In this document: piece by piece, positions 1 to 10,489 of the stretch
Position numbering within the stretch: the stretch's first letter is position 1
Layout: every line of letters begins with the position of its first letter
Made by a program: the position numbers and the translations under genes
NCBI GenBank assembly: GCA_003693705.1
Contig: RBZT01000404.1
Span: forward strand, 1 to 64,000
DNA length: 64,000 nucleotides
Reading direction: 5' to 3'
Source of the DNA: Polymyxa betae
Taxonomy: Eukaryota; Endomyxa; Phytomyxea; Plasmodiophorida; Plasmodiophoridae
The notes under the pieces: model-generated
Databases searched by the model: none
Seen by the model: only the letters and a program-made list of their open reading frames with translations
Told to the model about the DNA's origin: nothing

Positions 1-213
1 AAAACCCTACTAAAAATATGCAATTCTCTCCATATCATACCCGCGTCAATTCCAACCCGATTCCAGCAAACGAACATGATCCGGAACCGGCTCGACGAGC
101 CTGAAAACATTGAGCAATCACACGACCGCCAACTCCAACAGCAATCAGGACCGAGAGCCACGACACGGCTCCTGCCAAAATGGGCCAGTACGACCATACA
201 CCAAACACGACCA

Positions 214-362
214 GCCCACCATCATACCCTCTATCACCTCTCAGTAACATTACATCAAATGATCTGATCGCAGCCCATCATCATACCCTCTATCACCTCT
301 CAGTAACATTACATCAAATGATCTGATCGCAGCCCATCATCATACCCTCTATCACCTCTCTG
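214..362. repeat. 59-bp tandem repeat, about 2.5 copies
   Basis: The block beginning CCCA(C/T)CATCATACCCTC recurs with a period of 59 bases, at about 221, 280 and 339. The first two copies are nearly identical and the third breaks off at the CACCTCTC segment. Each full unit contains the element ATCAAATGATCTGATCGC. No open frame of note crosses it. It lies close to the left window edge, so the array may be a small minisatellite. No function can be read from it. Confidence 0.85.
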
Positions 363-922
363 TAGCAGTGACCTAGATTCTGGATTTCTATCTTTAAAAG
401 GAGGTATTATAGTAATTATACATTACCTCTACAATTGTCTCAATAGAAAACACAGCGCCTAAACGCAGAGATTCAGATACAGATACAGTACAACTTCTTA
501 GTTAGAGGTTTTGTGACGGTTGAACCTTGTTGAACTGAAATCAGGTTTTTTTGGTCCTTTTCAGATTCAGAACAGAATCAATTGTCGCTTTCGGATTCCC
601 AATTGAGAATCAGATACGTTTTATTAGCGGTCGCTACTTATATGTTTCATATCCCATGATCAAGCAATACAATTGATTTGAATTTTATGTTTGCAGGGAA
701 CCAAGACCTAGACGCTAGAGATCTCACGAACCGATCAACGACGCCACAGCGTTAGTTCGTTAGATTCCCAATTCGAGAATGTTGCAAATACTGAGTATGA
801 TTGAAATCTTATGTAGAGATGAAGTTGATCCGACTCCAGCTCTGGAATAAACGTGAAATAAAGGTCTGATAATATGAATATAGAGATCTAGTTTATTATA
901 TATCAAGATGCACTAGGTACAT
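363..922. other. Non-coding stretch, nothing recognised
   Basis: About 560 bases without a convincing reading frame on either strand. It is moderately AT-rich, with a short direct repeat (AGATACAGATACAG near 475-488). I see no RNA gene or mobile-element end here. Confidence 0.5.
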
Positions 923-1475
923 TTACCCATCATTTGTACCATGGTGGAATGTTGCCTTCAAATCAGCCTGATCATTGCATTGTGCTGATCGACGGTCGTC
1001 TTCACGCTTGTCTAGTTGCAACGGTTTGCCCTGAAGCTGGAGTTTCCGCTCGTTCATACCATCAGAATCTACAAGTGCCTTTTTGATTGCACTAACAAGC
1101 CATGTCTAACTTGTCGAGTTTTGCTTGACGGTTCTCATTCTCTACACCTTCTCTGTCTTCTGTTCCTTTGATCACCAAGCTGCCGATGATTTTGCCACAA
1201 TTCTTAATGCCCTTGGTCTTAGCCTGTTCTTCATCGTTGGCGCATTTAAAGACACTGATTCAGTCGTCCTTTCAGCATTCGATATCGGTAAGAAGCTGTG
1301 TGCTCACGTTCATGGATCTCTTCAGTTGCAGAAGATTTCCTTACCGAATCCAGTTCATTCACATCAAATGTTTAGCAAGAGCTCAAACCTTGTTTTAAAA
1401 GCAGGTCATTTTTTGTTTTCTCTAAACAATAGGGAGCGTGGGTTTGATTAGCAGGCATCTAACGAAGTTTGCATC
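923..1475 (-). CDS. Possible small charged protein, exons unresolved
   Basis: Reading the minus strand, two stretches look coding. One around 1100-1250 contains the peptide ENRQAKLDKLDMA. The other runs from about 1080 down to a stop at 923-925 and contains NERKLQLQGKPLQLDKRED. Both are rich in Lys, Glu, Asp and Gln and look like helical or coiled-coil segments. They lie in different frames, so at least one short intron is needed, and I could not place it or the start codon with confidence. A 108-codon frame on the plus strand over the same bases (1125-1451) looks less protein-like. No family is recognised. The alternative is that this is chance open sequence beside the next gene. Confidence 0.22.
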
Positions 1476-2140
1476 ATTCTCGTGATGAACTTAAATACTG
1501 GACCTGAATCTGAATCTCGATATTGAATTCGGTTATTGATTTTTGGCTGCTACTTTGTCTCAAAGATGCAACGTATTGTCCAATTTTCGGCATTTTGGTT
1601 TTGAACCTCTGTAGTTGAATTCCTTTCATACGAAAATACCAACGACAATATTATCCTTACTGATCCCGATTTAGCAGACGATGTAAAGCTTTCACAATCA
1701 GTTCACAATTTTATGGAAAGCATCATACTATATACAAAAGTCACATCAGAACTTGATGCCGGTTAAGCGATTGGAGTATTAAGTAATTGGCTGCAGGTTA
1801 ACGTGCATATTGTAGAATGTTGAGTTAGACAGAAATGTCAATTGCTGGATGATTGCACTGTTATTTTCATATGAGCTAAACCCAAGATCATTGACATGTT
1901 TAAGTTGATTGATTTTAGACTTTCAGTTCCTGTATGGATATTCGATGAAGATCTCGAAGAGACTACCACAGAATACAGATCTCAATACGAATGATATCCT
2001 GCATATATGAATGAACATATCAGTAATGTTTTATTGTACGATATCATACAGCATATTCCTAAAAGATCGTATCATCTACCAATCCATTACGTATGTTATG
2101 GCGATATCCATAACAAAATATTCAATATTTAAAAATTTTA
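1476..2140. other. Non-coding stretch, nothing recognised
   Basis: AT-rich sequence between the doubtful gene at 923-1475 and the 3' end of the coiled-coil gene that stops at 2141. No supported gene, RNA or repeat was seen. Confidence 0.45.
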
Positions 2141-5100
2141 CTATCTATTGATTAATGAATTTCTTGATGTGGTTCCAATTTGATTTGCAGACTGCAATGA
2201 TGCCAATCTAGCAGATGCGATTATATCCATACTCAGATTTGGAATACCATTGCGTGAACTTGATCGGGGACCATTGACAAGATCAAGGGATAAGTCAGGT
2301 AAGTTAATTGGCGAAGTTGATGAAGACAGTGATGACCTCTTTTGAAGTTTCTTTAGGAACACTTTTAATTTCGGTGCTGGCCCTGGTGTTATACTGGCTG
2401 TAGCAGGAAATGTATTGGAGATATTGATAGAATGACGTGATTTAGGTTCAGGTATGATAGGATTGACAACTGCTAATGTAGGAGGTGACTTCTTAGTTGT
2501 ATGTAGTTGATTGGATCTTGTTGATATATTGTTAGTATTAGTATGTACTATAGGATTAGATATAGATGCAATGGGTGATGATGATTCAATCCTGCTGCTA
2601 CCTACATCAACATCATCCATTAATTTACTTCTCTTCATTCGTTCCCATCGCTGCCTCCACCACTGCAACATCTTCTCCATTTTGCTATCAAACATACCTC
2701 ATTCGGACTGAATCAATACATTACGAAATCGTTATACCTGATACGCTTCTTAAGCTCTTGATCAGCAAGCGACGAATCGCTGATAAGACCGGCAACCTTC
2801 TCTCCCTCGTTTTCCAAAGAACTGGCAATCTGATCACAAAGATCCTGATTCTCACGTAGCAAACCCGCCTTCTCTTTACGTAATCTGACATTGTCAGCCC
2901 GTAAATCAATGAGAACTTGAGGCGCTCTCTCCCCTCGTATTTGAGCCTGTAGATCTGCAACTGTATCTTGCAGCGATGTATTCAATGACTCCAATTCCTC
3001 CACCTGCTTCCATGTAGCTTCTAACTCCTTTTCACGCTCGTCTAGAACTCGTCGTAGTTTTTTAACCTCAGCTGGAGTAACTGATATTGAGGATGACGAT
3101 AACGATGATGATGCCACAGCAGTTGCCATCCGTTTACGTCGAAGAGCGCTAGCAGCTGCTGCCCAACCCATGAGGGGTTTTAAGCCATCAGAGGGACACA
3201 AAACATCTCCATTAATTGTTGATCTCAGATCATTATTATCATCAATCTTGTGATTCTCAGCACCCAGAGACAAACGATCGTCAATATTATCATTATCCTG
3301 AGGTATATCGCTGGAAATCCTGTCATCGATTCGAGTTTGATTGTTGATATAACAAGCAGCCGAATCTACATCAGTTGAGACCGTTTTAGCGATGATGTCA
3401 GAAACTGGATTCTGAGCAATCGCAATCGAAGGCTCTGAGAACCCACTCCTTTCAATTGTCATCTGGTCATCGATCATTGAATTTGTTTTAGAAAGATCTT
3501 GTACGATTGGTGACATAACATTTGAATTGAAAGTCTGGACATTGTCTTTATCGATGACGATCCCATTGGCAACTTCTGATTTAACTGATGATGAAGGTGA
3601 AACATCGCTTTTAGGTTCCTCACTGGTGCTTGATTGTGATAAATACGTTTGTGGCGGTAGGGATTGAGCAGCTTTTATAGATCGATTCAGAGCTGAATTT
3701 GAGAACTGTGGATTCGATATATTGGATGATTGCACAGTTGCAGACTGAACCCGTTCTAATACATTATTGAGTAGAAGTATCCTGCACATAGCTATAAAGT
3801 ATCTCCCCAGTAAACGTCGATATCGGTCTATATCGATTTGATTGTTAGATGAATGAACAGCTATCAGCTGATTATCAGCATAACGATGCTCGTGTTTATG
3901 CTCACTAAGGGGACTTGATAAGGGCGATGATGTCGAATTCATGAACACTTCAGGCAGCATTGTGCGATTGTCCAGATTTGAATTGGTCAATTGTTGAACA
4001 TTACCGAGCTTTTGACCAATGGAGCTTGTAATAGAAGTATTACTGGATGATGATGTTATCTTTCCATTAGAAGCCTTCTGTTCCTGTTCATTTATATGAT
4101 GTAATCTAGGAGATGATTCTGACAATAAGCTTGTAGTCTGCTTCGGCATGTTCTCAGTGATCTTGTCCTTCGTTAAACCGCCAATATCATTAACCGAGCT
4201 ACGATCGATGGAAGATATTCCGCTTTCAATTCGACTGGTAGAAGGTGATTGTAGAATATTTCCATGATTAATAGGAGATTGAGCAGATTCAATGACATCC
4301 TTTCTATTGGAAGATTTTACCCCAAGTCCAATATGATATTTAATTGGATCTGTCTGAACACATTTATCTTGATAAGTTATCCCAACTTCATCACTGTCCA
4401 TTGGCAACGAATTCTTCATAGTGTTGATCGCAGGAACTGAATCGTTCTGTTTAGCAGTTAACCTTTGAGTTTTAAGATCATTGGAATTGTCAGAAGGAGG
4501 TCTCAGTATTGACTCAGATTTTGTAACAATCGAAGACATTGGTGACTGCCTCCCTGATGAGGAAGATATCTCTGTAAAGCTTGAAGTTGATAGATTAGGT
4601 GTGTTAGTAAAACCCGATTTCAAATGATATGGATGTTCGGAAGGCGATTCAGATCCAGATTTGTTCAGTAAAAGATTGTTTTGTGGTGTGGCTTGTTCAT
4701 TAACGGGCTTCATTATGGCATCCTATAAACAAATCATCCAAATAAGATGGATTTAAGAGTGCAGCAGACAACGGATTTACGATTTGGAATTGCTGGATTC
4801 CAAGTGAGCTTTTGCCATTAACTAGCTGTTGCAGCAGCTGTTCAAGATGGGCTCGCTGCCGTTTCTCTTTGTCTAAATCCGATCGCATAATGTCTAAAGC
4901 TGTTAGAGAGTCATTCAGCCTCATTCGCAAATCGTGTTCTTTTTCCTCTTCAATATCCTGATCAGCACTGTTCTGTTCTTGGGCGTTGTTTTCCATAGTC
5001 TTTGACATGGATTCAACTAGAATGGATTCACCTGATAGCTGTCTGCGAATAGCCATCTTTAAATGACGAATAGTGTTTTCCAAACGGTCAATCTGTTCAT

Positions 5101-6648
5101 TGGCTTTTGATAGCTCACTCTACTAAATATTTAGTTGAATAATTGTCAGATTATTATACACATACTTCATGAATCTTATGTGATTCTTCTAAAGACTTTA
5201 CGTACGATATCAACCGGCGACCTCGATCTGATGTTGACTCTGGTTCAGTTATTGGATTTGGTTTCTCAACAGGAGGTAAAGCATTTAGCTCCCGGAGGCG
5301 GCGTTCGAGTTCATGAATGCGTTGTTCATTGTAAGCATTAACAATCTCAGCACAAAGCAATGCATTTTCCGAATTTGCACCATCCTGAATGTCACCTTTT
5401 ATGGCCGTTATAAATACTGATTGTCGAGCTTGATCTAATCTAGCCAGACGCAATGCTTTCAAGTGTCGGCTGAGAAGTTTCTTCTTCAGCAGCTGTTGAT
5501 GACTGAGATATTCCAATAAATCCTGACGACTTATTGATATATTATTCTCTGAATCAGCAGTTGATAACTCCCTGTTACCATTCTCGTTAGCAATAAAAAC
5601 GACGATATCCAGAAACTGACATCATTGATAAACGTTTTTCTTCAGTTTTCTCTTTCTCCTTCGAGCGCTCAACGATACCTCCCATTTGGTCACGAAGCCC
5701 AGCAGCAAATTCAGCAGACTTCTGTATGTCTTGAAGAGCGTTGACAATGTTGGAACGCAACATGTAAAAATCGTATTCGCTTACTGCCAGTTGATGTTCA
5801 GATTGATCTACATATTGGTCATTGAGGAATGCAATCGTCCCGTTAAGTCGAGTAATCAGTGCCCGAATCACAGTAAAGAAGTGTTGCCTCTTTGAGTTCA
5901 AAGCTTCCCACGTCTGTTTTCGTGTCATTTCTGATATTGCCAGCATGGTATCGGCATCATGTCCAAATGTTTCTTCGAAAAATGAAGAAAGAAACTCATT
6001 CAAACGAGATGGGTATGTTGCGGCTTCTTGGAATACTGAAGTCGAATTGTTTGGCACTCCCAATTCTTCTGTAGATAACGCCCTGACTTCTGGTAATTCG
6101 ATATCATTTGATTGATCATCAGTAATGTGGCTTCTAACAGCATTCACAGCATCAAGCTCCTTCTCTGATATTGTTTCTCGTTCCCCTTCATGCTCTATGG
6201 TAAGCGGAACCTTAAAGCTGGTTCGTCGAATGCTGGAAGCTCTTTTTCTGAGCAGACGCGACCTTCCCTGAGACGAATCTTGACGTCTACGAGCATATTT
6301 TGTTCTGCGGTTGAGATCTAAAGATACATCGACATTCAAATCTCTGGCCTCTACTTTCTGATCTGGTTCCAAATTAGAATTAGTAAATGCAGCCTTTTGG
6401 GAGAAATTTGGAGCCTTGGTTCGGCCAGGTTGAAGCTCTGTTAATAAAGCGAAATCATTAACAGATGAATTATCTGTCTGCAATGACGAGATTAGAGCAA
6501 CTGCCTTGCTATGGGTGCGTTCAAGATCTTCAAACACAGACGGTAATTTCTTTAGATAATCGTTATCGATACCACCTGTAGTTGACAGCCTTTGGAGCAT
6601 TTGTTCATGGTGTTTGTGCCCCTGATCTTCTCCATCGACCAATCCCAT
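2141..6648 (-). CDS. Large coiled-coil protein, five exons, family unknown
   Basis: Five minus-strand frames join through short introns into one protein of roughly 1,400 residues. Likely introns are about 5,605-5,638 (34 bp, with a GCTAAC branch point), 5,108-5,155, 4,713-4,770 and 2,691-2,743. After each join the reading frame continues without a stop. The N-terminal exon carries a basic Arg-rich patch (RRRQDSSQGRSRLLRKR). The middle exons are classic heptad coiled coil, for example DLDKEKRQRAHLEQLLQQL. A long Ser/Asn-rich disordered region follows, then a second coiled coil and a Trp/Arg-rich motif (KMLQWWRQRWERMKR) near the C-terminus. The start ATG at 6648 is the first good one, though an upstream exon is possible. 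The architecture suggests a structural or scaffolding role. I do not recognise a named family. Confidence 0.7.
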
Positions 6649-7649
6649 AAAAACAAAGATACGAATTCAATGCCGACCAAATAACAAATCCTAAAAATAT
6701 CTGGTTGTTGTAGTGATCTCGAACACTGATCTTCGATAACAGAGTTCTGCATTATCTAGGTATGTATATAAGTCCTAATATTAATAAATCCAAATCACTA
6801 AACGAGCAATCATAGAGGTTGTGTGATTCATGTGTGATTGGGTACTGTAAAGTGTAAATCGCCAATAAGTGACGCACCGGGGCGTTGCGCACAAAATCCT
6901 GCAGCGTAATTTCGAGTGTTTATACAGTGGAGCTGTGTGATAAGAGTCTGTCTAATAAGCCCTGAACTTTGAATTGTGGACCAAATCTTGAATTAAGATT
7001 AGACCCTGGACCATCATTTGGGGGTTTCCCACAGTCACATTAGGGGCCCGCGAGAATCGTCGCTTTTCCTGATTCTTACGGGAGAACCGAATATCATGGG
7101 AGAATCACGGAGTTAATTTTGCGTGACAAATTCGTCGCGTTTATTCCCCCCCCCCCCTCCCCCTCGTCATGGAAAAAGCCATTTTCTCTGTATCTGCATA
7201 ACAGCTCGTTAAAAAGGAATGAGGACGCCTGCCCCCCAGACGCGTACGCCTGCACGCTGCCCTTCTGCTAAGACACCGCAAAGTTCTACGACCCCTAATG
7301 CAGATGTCGGTAACGATAAATCCGTTCTAGCAAGCTAGAATGAATTTCTTGCAATGGTTTCTTGCATCGAAATACTTGAAAACTTTGACTTGTTGGAGGG
7401 AAAAGCGGCCATTCATTATTTCAACTTTGATATCCCCTCCCGGAGAATCGTTTCTTAACGAAACTTTGATACTGTACCCCCTACTATTATCTATTCATGT
7501 CAGATAAGACCGAAAACGCCAAAACGTGGGTTAGGACCCTGAACCCTGATCAACATTACCATACTCTTATTACCCAGAATTACTGTATTTGGCGTATGGA
7601 ATCCCGCATGCGTTTAGGGGTCAAATTTTTCTAGTATTCTCTCTGTCTC
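6649..7649. other. Gene-poor spacer with a poly-C tract
   Basis: Upstream region of the coiled-coil gene. It holds a run of C residues at about 7147-7160 followed by a C/T-rich stretch. It also holds loosely similar AACTTTGA-containing segments near 7380, 7420 and 7460. No gene is supported. Together with the degraded ORF downstream it may be relic mobile DNA, but I see no terminal repeats or target-site duplication. Confidence 0.4.
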
Positions 7650-8334
7650 AATGGCTCGCACTTGTGTTCGAACGAAAACAAGCGACTCTGCGTGGCCTGG
7701 GCCAGGATCCCATTAAGGGCAATAACAAAAAAAAGAGAAGGTTCGTGGAACAATATCGCCAACGTCTTTGATGATACTGTTCAGCCCGAGCAAGAGGGCT
7801 ACCGCAATGCTGAGCAGTTGTACAATCGGTTCCGGGTTCGTCAATCACAACTTTGAAACGACCTGATTGCATGGATATTAGAACTTTTATTTGAAAACTT
7901 CCAATCTCGCACGACAGATACCCAACCCGCTGGGAAAAAACCCCAACGCGTTTATTCAATGCGTGAGAGTTCGAAGTCAGCAGGAATTGTGCGAATTGTA
8001 TAAATCACGCATGAGAATCCCGCTGAGTGTAAGCCTACGTACGCCCTACGGGCTACGGTGGGTAGGCAACACTCTGGGAAAACTGCGCACGGCATAGAAT
8101 TTGCAGAATGAGGTTCCGTCGCTGAAGAGAGCACTGTCCTCAAAGGATTCGTCGCAAATAGGAGAGGCTTTCCTTGCATCTCCGACTGAGATGAAGGCGA
8201 AGATTCTGAATGACGAGAACTCACACAACTGTCACAAATATATTCTGCTGTCGAACTCGTCGGCACGTTCGTATGTCAAGGCCATGCTACACCATCAACT
8301 AATCATCCAGGCCCGTACGAAGTCGTATCCATGA
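7650..8334 (+). pseudogene. Degenerate Myb/SANT-like (NAM-associated type) ORF
   Basis: The frame starting near 7662 contains NENKRLCVAWARI, then a segment ending SWNNIANVFDD, then AEQLYNRFRV. The spacing of LC-AW, W-x-x-IA and QL-x-NRF matches the Myb/SANT-like domain found in large, often transposon-associated families in plants, oomycetes and some fungi. The frame stops at 7856. A shift of one base near 7840 gives VNHNFE, resembling the normal continuation, and then hits more stops. Open but unrecognisable frames follow at 7891-8097 and 8101-8334. I read this as a broken copy. It could instead be a short-intron gene whose splice sites I missed. No transposase was found beside it. Confidence 0.35.
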
Positions 8335-9398
8335 CGGGTCGTCTACGGTAATGATCAACGAAAACGCAAGCTGGTTGTTTGCTGCTGTATAGTCGAACAC
8401 AGACGATTTGCCTACTTTTCTTAGAGGACCAGTATCATTTGCGCTTTCTTTTCCTTGAGGTTTTCCTGATAACTTGATCCTTCATAAAAAAATAATGTAA
8501 TTTATCTGTTACTGTACTCCCATCAATGAATCTCTTCGCGCTCTGCACCATTCTGAAATTCAAGCTGGCGAGCAGAATTCGAGGTATTGATCGGCCGGAT
8601 TTGCACACTTCGAACTTGCGTTCGCAGGATCGGTTCATGCATTTCATGCTCGATCGAGCAGTTGTATAGACAAGGGACCCAGCGCAACCGGCGGTTCGGC
8701 CGACGGCCGGTTGTCGGCCTCCATATATGCGACCGGCAAATGAATGCTGATACAGAGGTGGAACGAGAAGATCTATGAACGCAGACCCTACGTTCCAAAA
8801 ATAACTTCCGATATCTCTATTCACCAAGATTTCTTATTCCAAATAATCGCGGTCGCACTCTGGACCGACCGGTTGAGGATCTGGGCGGAATCACGCTCCT
8901 TTTAATTTGACATTCACTGCTCTAAAAATGGATCCGAAGCGCTCTAAGCTCTTCCCAAGTGCAGAATCTCTCGTAATCTTCTAGCAATTCGGACTGATCC
9001 ATAATAAATGAATCATAATCTTCATTTTACAAGGAGGGACTTCGCCCGATCCATGACCCTAATCCGAACCATTAGTCTGAATAGCACCAACTATTGGATT
9101 GTGCTGTTTATTGTAAATACGCGATAACACGGCTCCATTCCAAATTACGTAATCAAGGAGGATTGTTATGTGAATCCAGAGCGGTCAAAACCCAATGTTA
9201 GAGCGCTGCGCGCCAAATTACAAGCACATCGCCATTTTCCTCGTCAATCCTCGAGGGTTGGCTCTTGGCACGGGGTAGGCCATATTGCCGCTACTTTTGA
9301 CCTGATAAATGATGTGACATGTAACAATAAATACGGGAGTGTTGGCGCAGCCCTGGCTTCCCTCTTTGCTCTCTTTGTTTGGGACATGTCATGACGCC
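8335..9398. other. Spacer with GC-rich hairpin, no gene seen
   Basis: About one kilobase with only short chance frames. A GC-rich patch at 8580-8720 stands out from its AT-rich surroundings and contains an 8-bp inverted repeat described separately. Nothing else is recognised, apart from the probable promoter of the gene starting at 9399. Confidence 0.4.
8685..8713. repeat. Perfect 8-bp inverted repeat (hairpin)
   Basis: CAACCGGC at 8685-8692 is the exact reverse complement of GCCGGTTG at 8706-8713, with a 13-base GC-rich loop. A second palindrome, CTCGATCGAG, lies just upstream at about 8649-8658. There is no adjacent gene end that would make it a terminator. Role unknown. Confidence 0.6.
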
Positions 9399-10274
9399 AT
9401 GACTTCGCCTCCGGCTCCATCGTTTATAGATCCATTCTATATTCCGCCATCACAAGAAATTCTTGCATCACAACCGTATAGTTCGCCAGCAATACCAGGA
9501 GCTAATAATGGTTTTTCCAAAATATCAATATCTTCGAAGAATCATCATCGCCCTCTTGATCGCGTGTCAACTCTAGACCAGTCTGATGTGGAATGGAGTA
9601 AACCCCTTCTTAACTGCACAGAAGACATAATATTCGATAACCAAACAACCCAAGCCACGTCTACTGATGCTGATGACTCAAATACGCCAAGTAATGATTT
9701 AGGGTCATGCCCATCTCTCGAATGCGGGATCGAAGAATACTTTTCAATTTTGCATGCCCCGTTGGGACCCAATTTAGAGGCACTAGAGAATCCTCCATCC
9801 CCTAAAGTTTATTCAGCTGGATTCCCAGAATCATTGTCTTTACTGTCGAACCTTGATTCTCAAGATGATACAGTACACAGAAAACATGGTTTCAGTCAAA
9901 ACATAAAATCAAGTGGACAGAATATCCCAAGCCCCCATTCAGCAAGCCTGTATCCGTTCGATGATGATCAATCAACATCTGACACATCAAGTCTAGTTTT
10001 TGAGTTCCTCTCGCGAGGGCTACGAAACGACTATGATGATGTCAGTCAGGTGTTTGATTTCGCTGACAACAAAGACTCTTCAAAGAAGATCAGGTGTCCG
10101 TTGTTTCCAGCCATGAAGCTTCATTGGTGCCAGACTACTCAGCCCAATTCTCCCACAGCACCTTCTGCATCTACAGGCGGTTTTATTCCCAAAATCAGAC
10201 ATTTTAAGAGAAAAAACAGGCTTTTTAAAAAGTCTTTTAATTATAAACAAACTGTTCTAGAGCAGTTTCATTGA
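9399..10274 (+). CDS. Ser/Asp-rich protein of unknown function
   Basis: A single uninterrupted frame of 291 residues. I take the ATG at 9399 (MTSPPAPSFIDPFYIPPS) as start because the 20 codons upstream in the same frame read like non-coding sequence. The protein is rich in Ser, Asp, Asn and Pro with a very basic C-terminal tail (KIRHFKRKNRLFKKSF). This pattern suggests disordered sequence with a nucleic-acid-binding or nuclear-localising end. No domain, signal peptide or membrane segment is visible. It precedes the PRRC2-like gene by about 215 bases on the same strand. No family is recognised. Lack of introns and long open length support it as real. Confidence 0.55.
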   Translation: MTSPPAPSFIDPFYIPPSQEILASQPYSSPAIPGANNGFSKISISSKNHHRPLDRVSTLDQSDVEWSKPLLNCTEDIIFDNQTTQATSTDADDSNTPSNDLGSCPSLECGIEEYFSILHAPLGPNLEALENPPSPKVYSAGFPESLSLLSNLDSQDDTVHRKHGFSQNIKSSGQNIPSPHSASLYPFDDDQSTSDTSSLVFEFLSRGLRNDYDDVSQVFDFADNKDSSKKIRCPLFPAMKLHWCQTTQPNSPTAPSASTGGFIPKIRHFKRKNRLFKKSFNYKQTVLEQFH

Positions 10275-10489
10275 GGAATGAGATTTATTATTTAAGTTCC
10301 AGATATTTGTTTCGCATCTTTATAAAACTGCGAAATTCCTGACTCCTGCACCGGAAGCTTCAGAAACTGCGACACTGACGCAGTTTCTGAACTGATCTGT
10401 TTCTTGACATCCACACTTGCCAGAACTCGACCGATTCGTATTCTGATACTTTCATTCCTAAACGATATCGCCATCAGTCATCAGGCTTA

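Noticed and set aside
1-20. AAAACCCTAC at the window start as telomeric repeat
   Set aside because: Only one CCCTA-like unit occurs and no array follows.
214-362. Tandem repeat as a CRISPR array
   Set aside because: There are no constant repeats separated by variable spacers; the full 59-base unit is copied. The genome is eukaryotic.
7144-7165. Poly-C tract as a quadruplex or regulatory i-motif
   Set aside because: A single homopolymer-like run without spaced C blocks is better explained as a microsatellite or assembly-prone tract.
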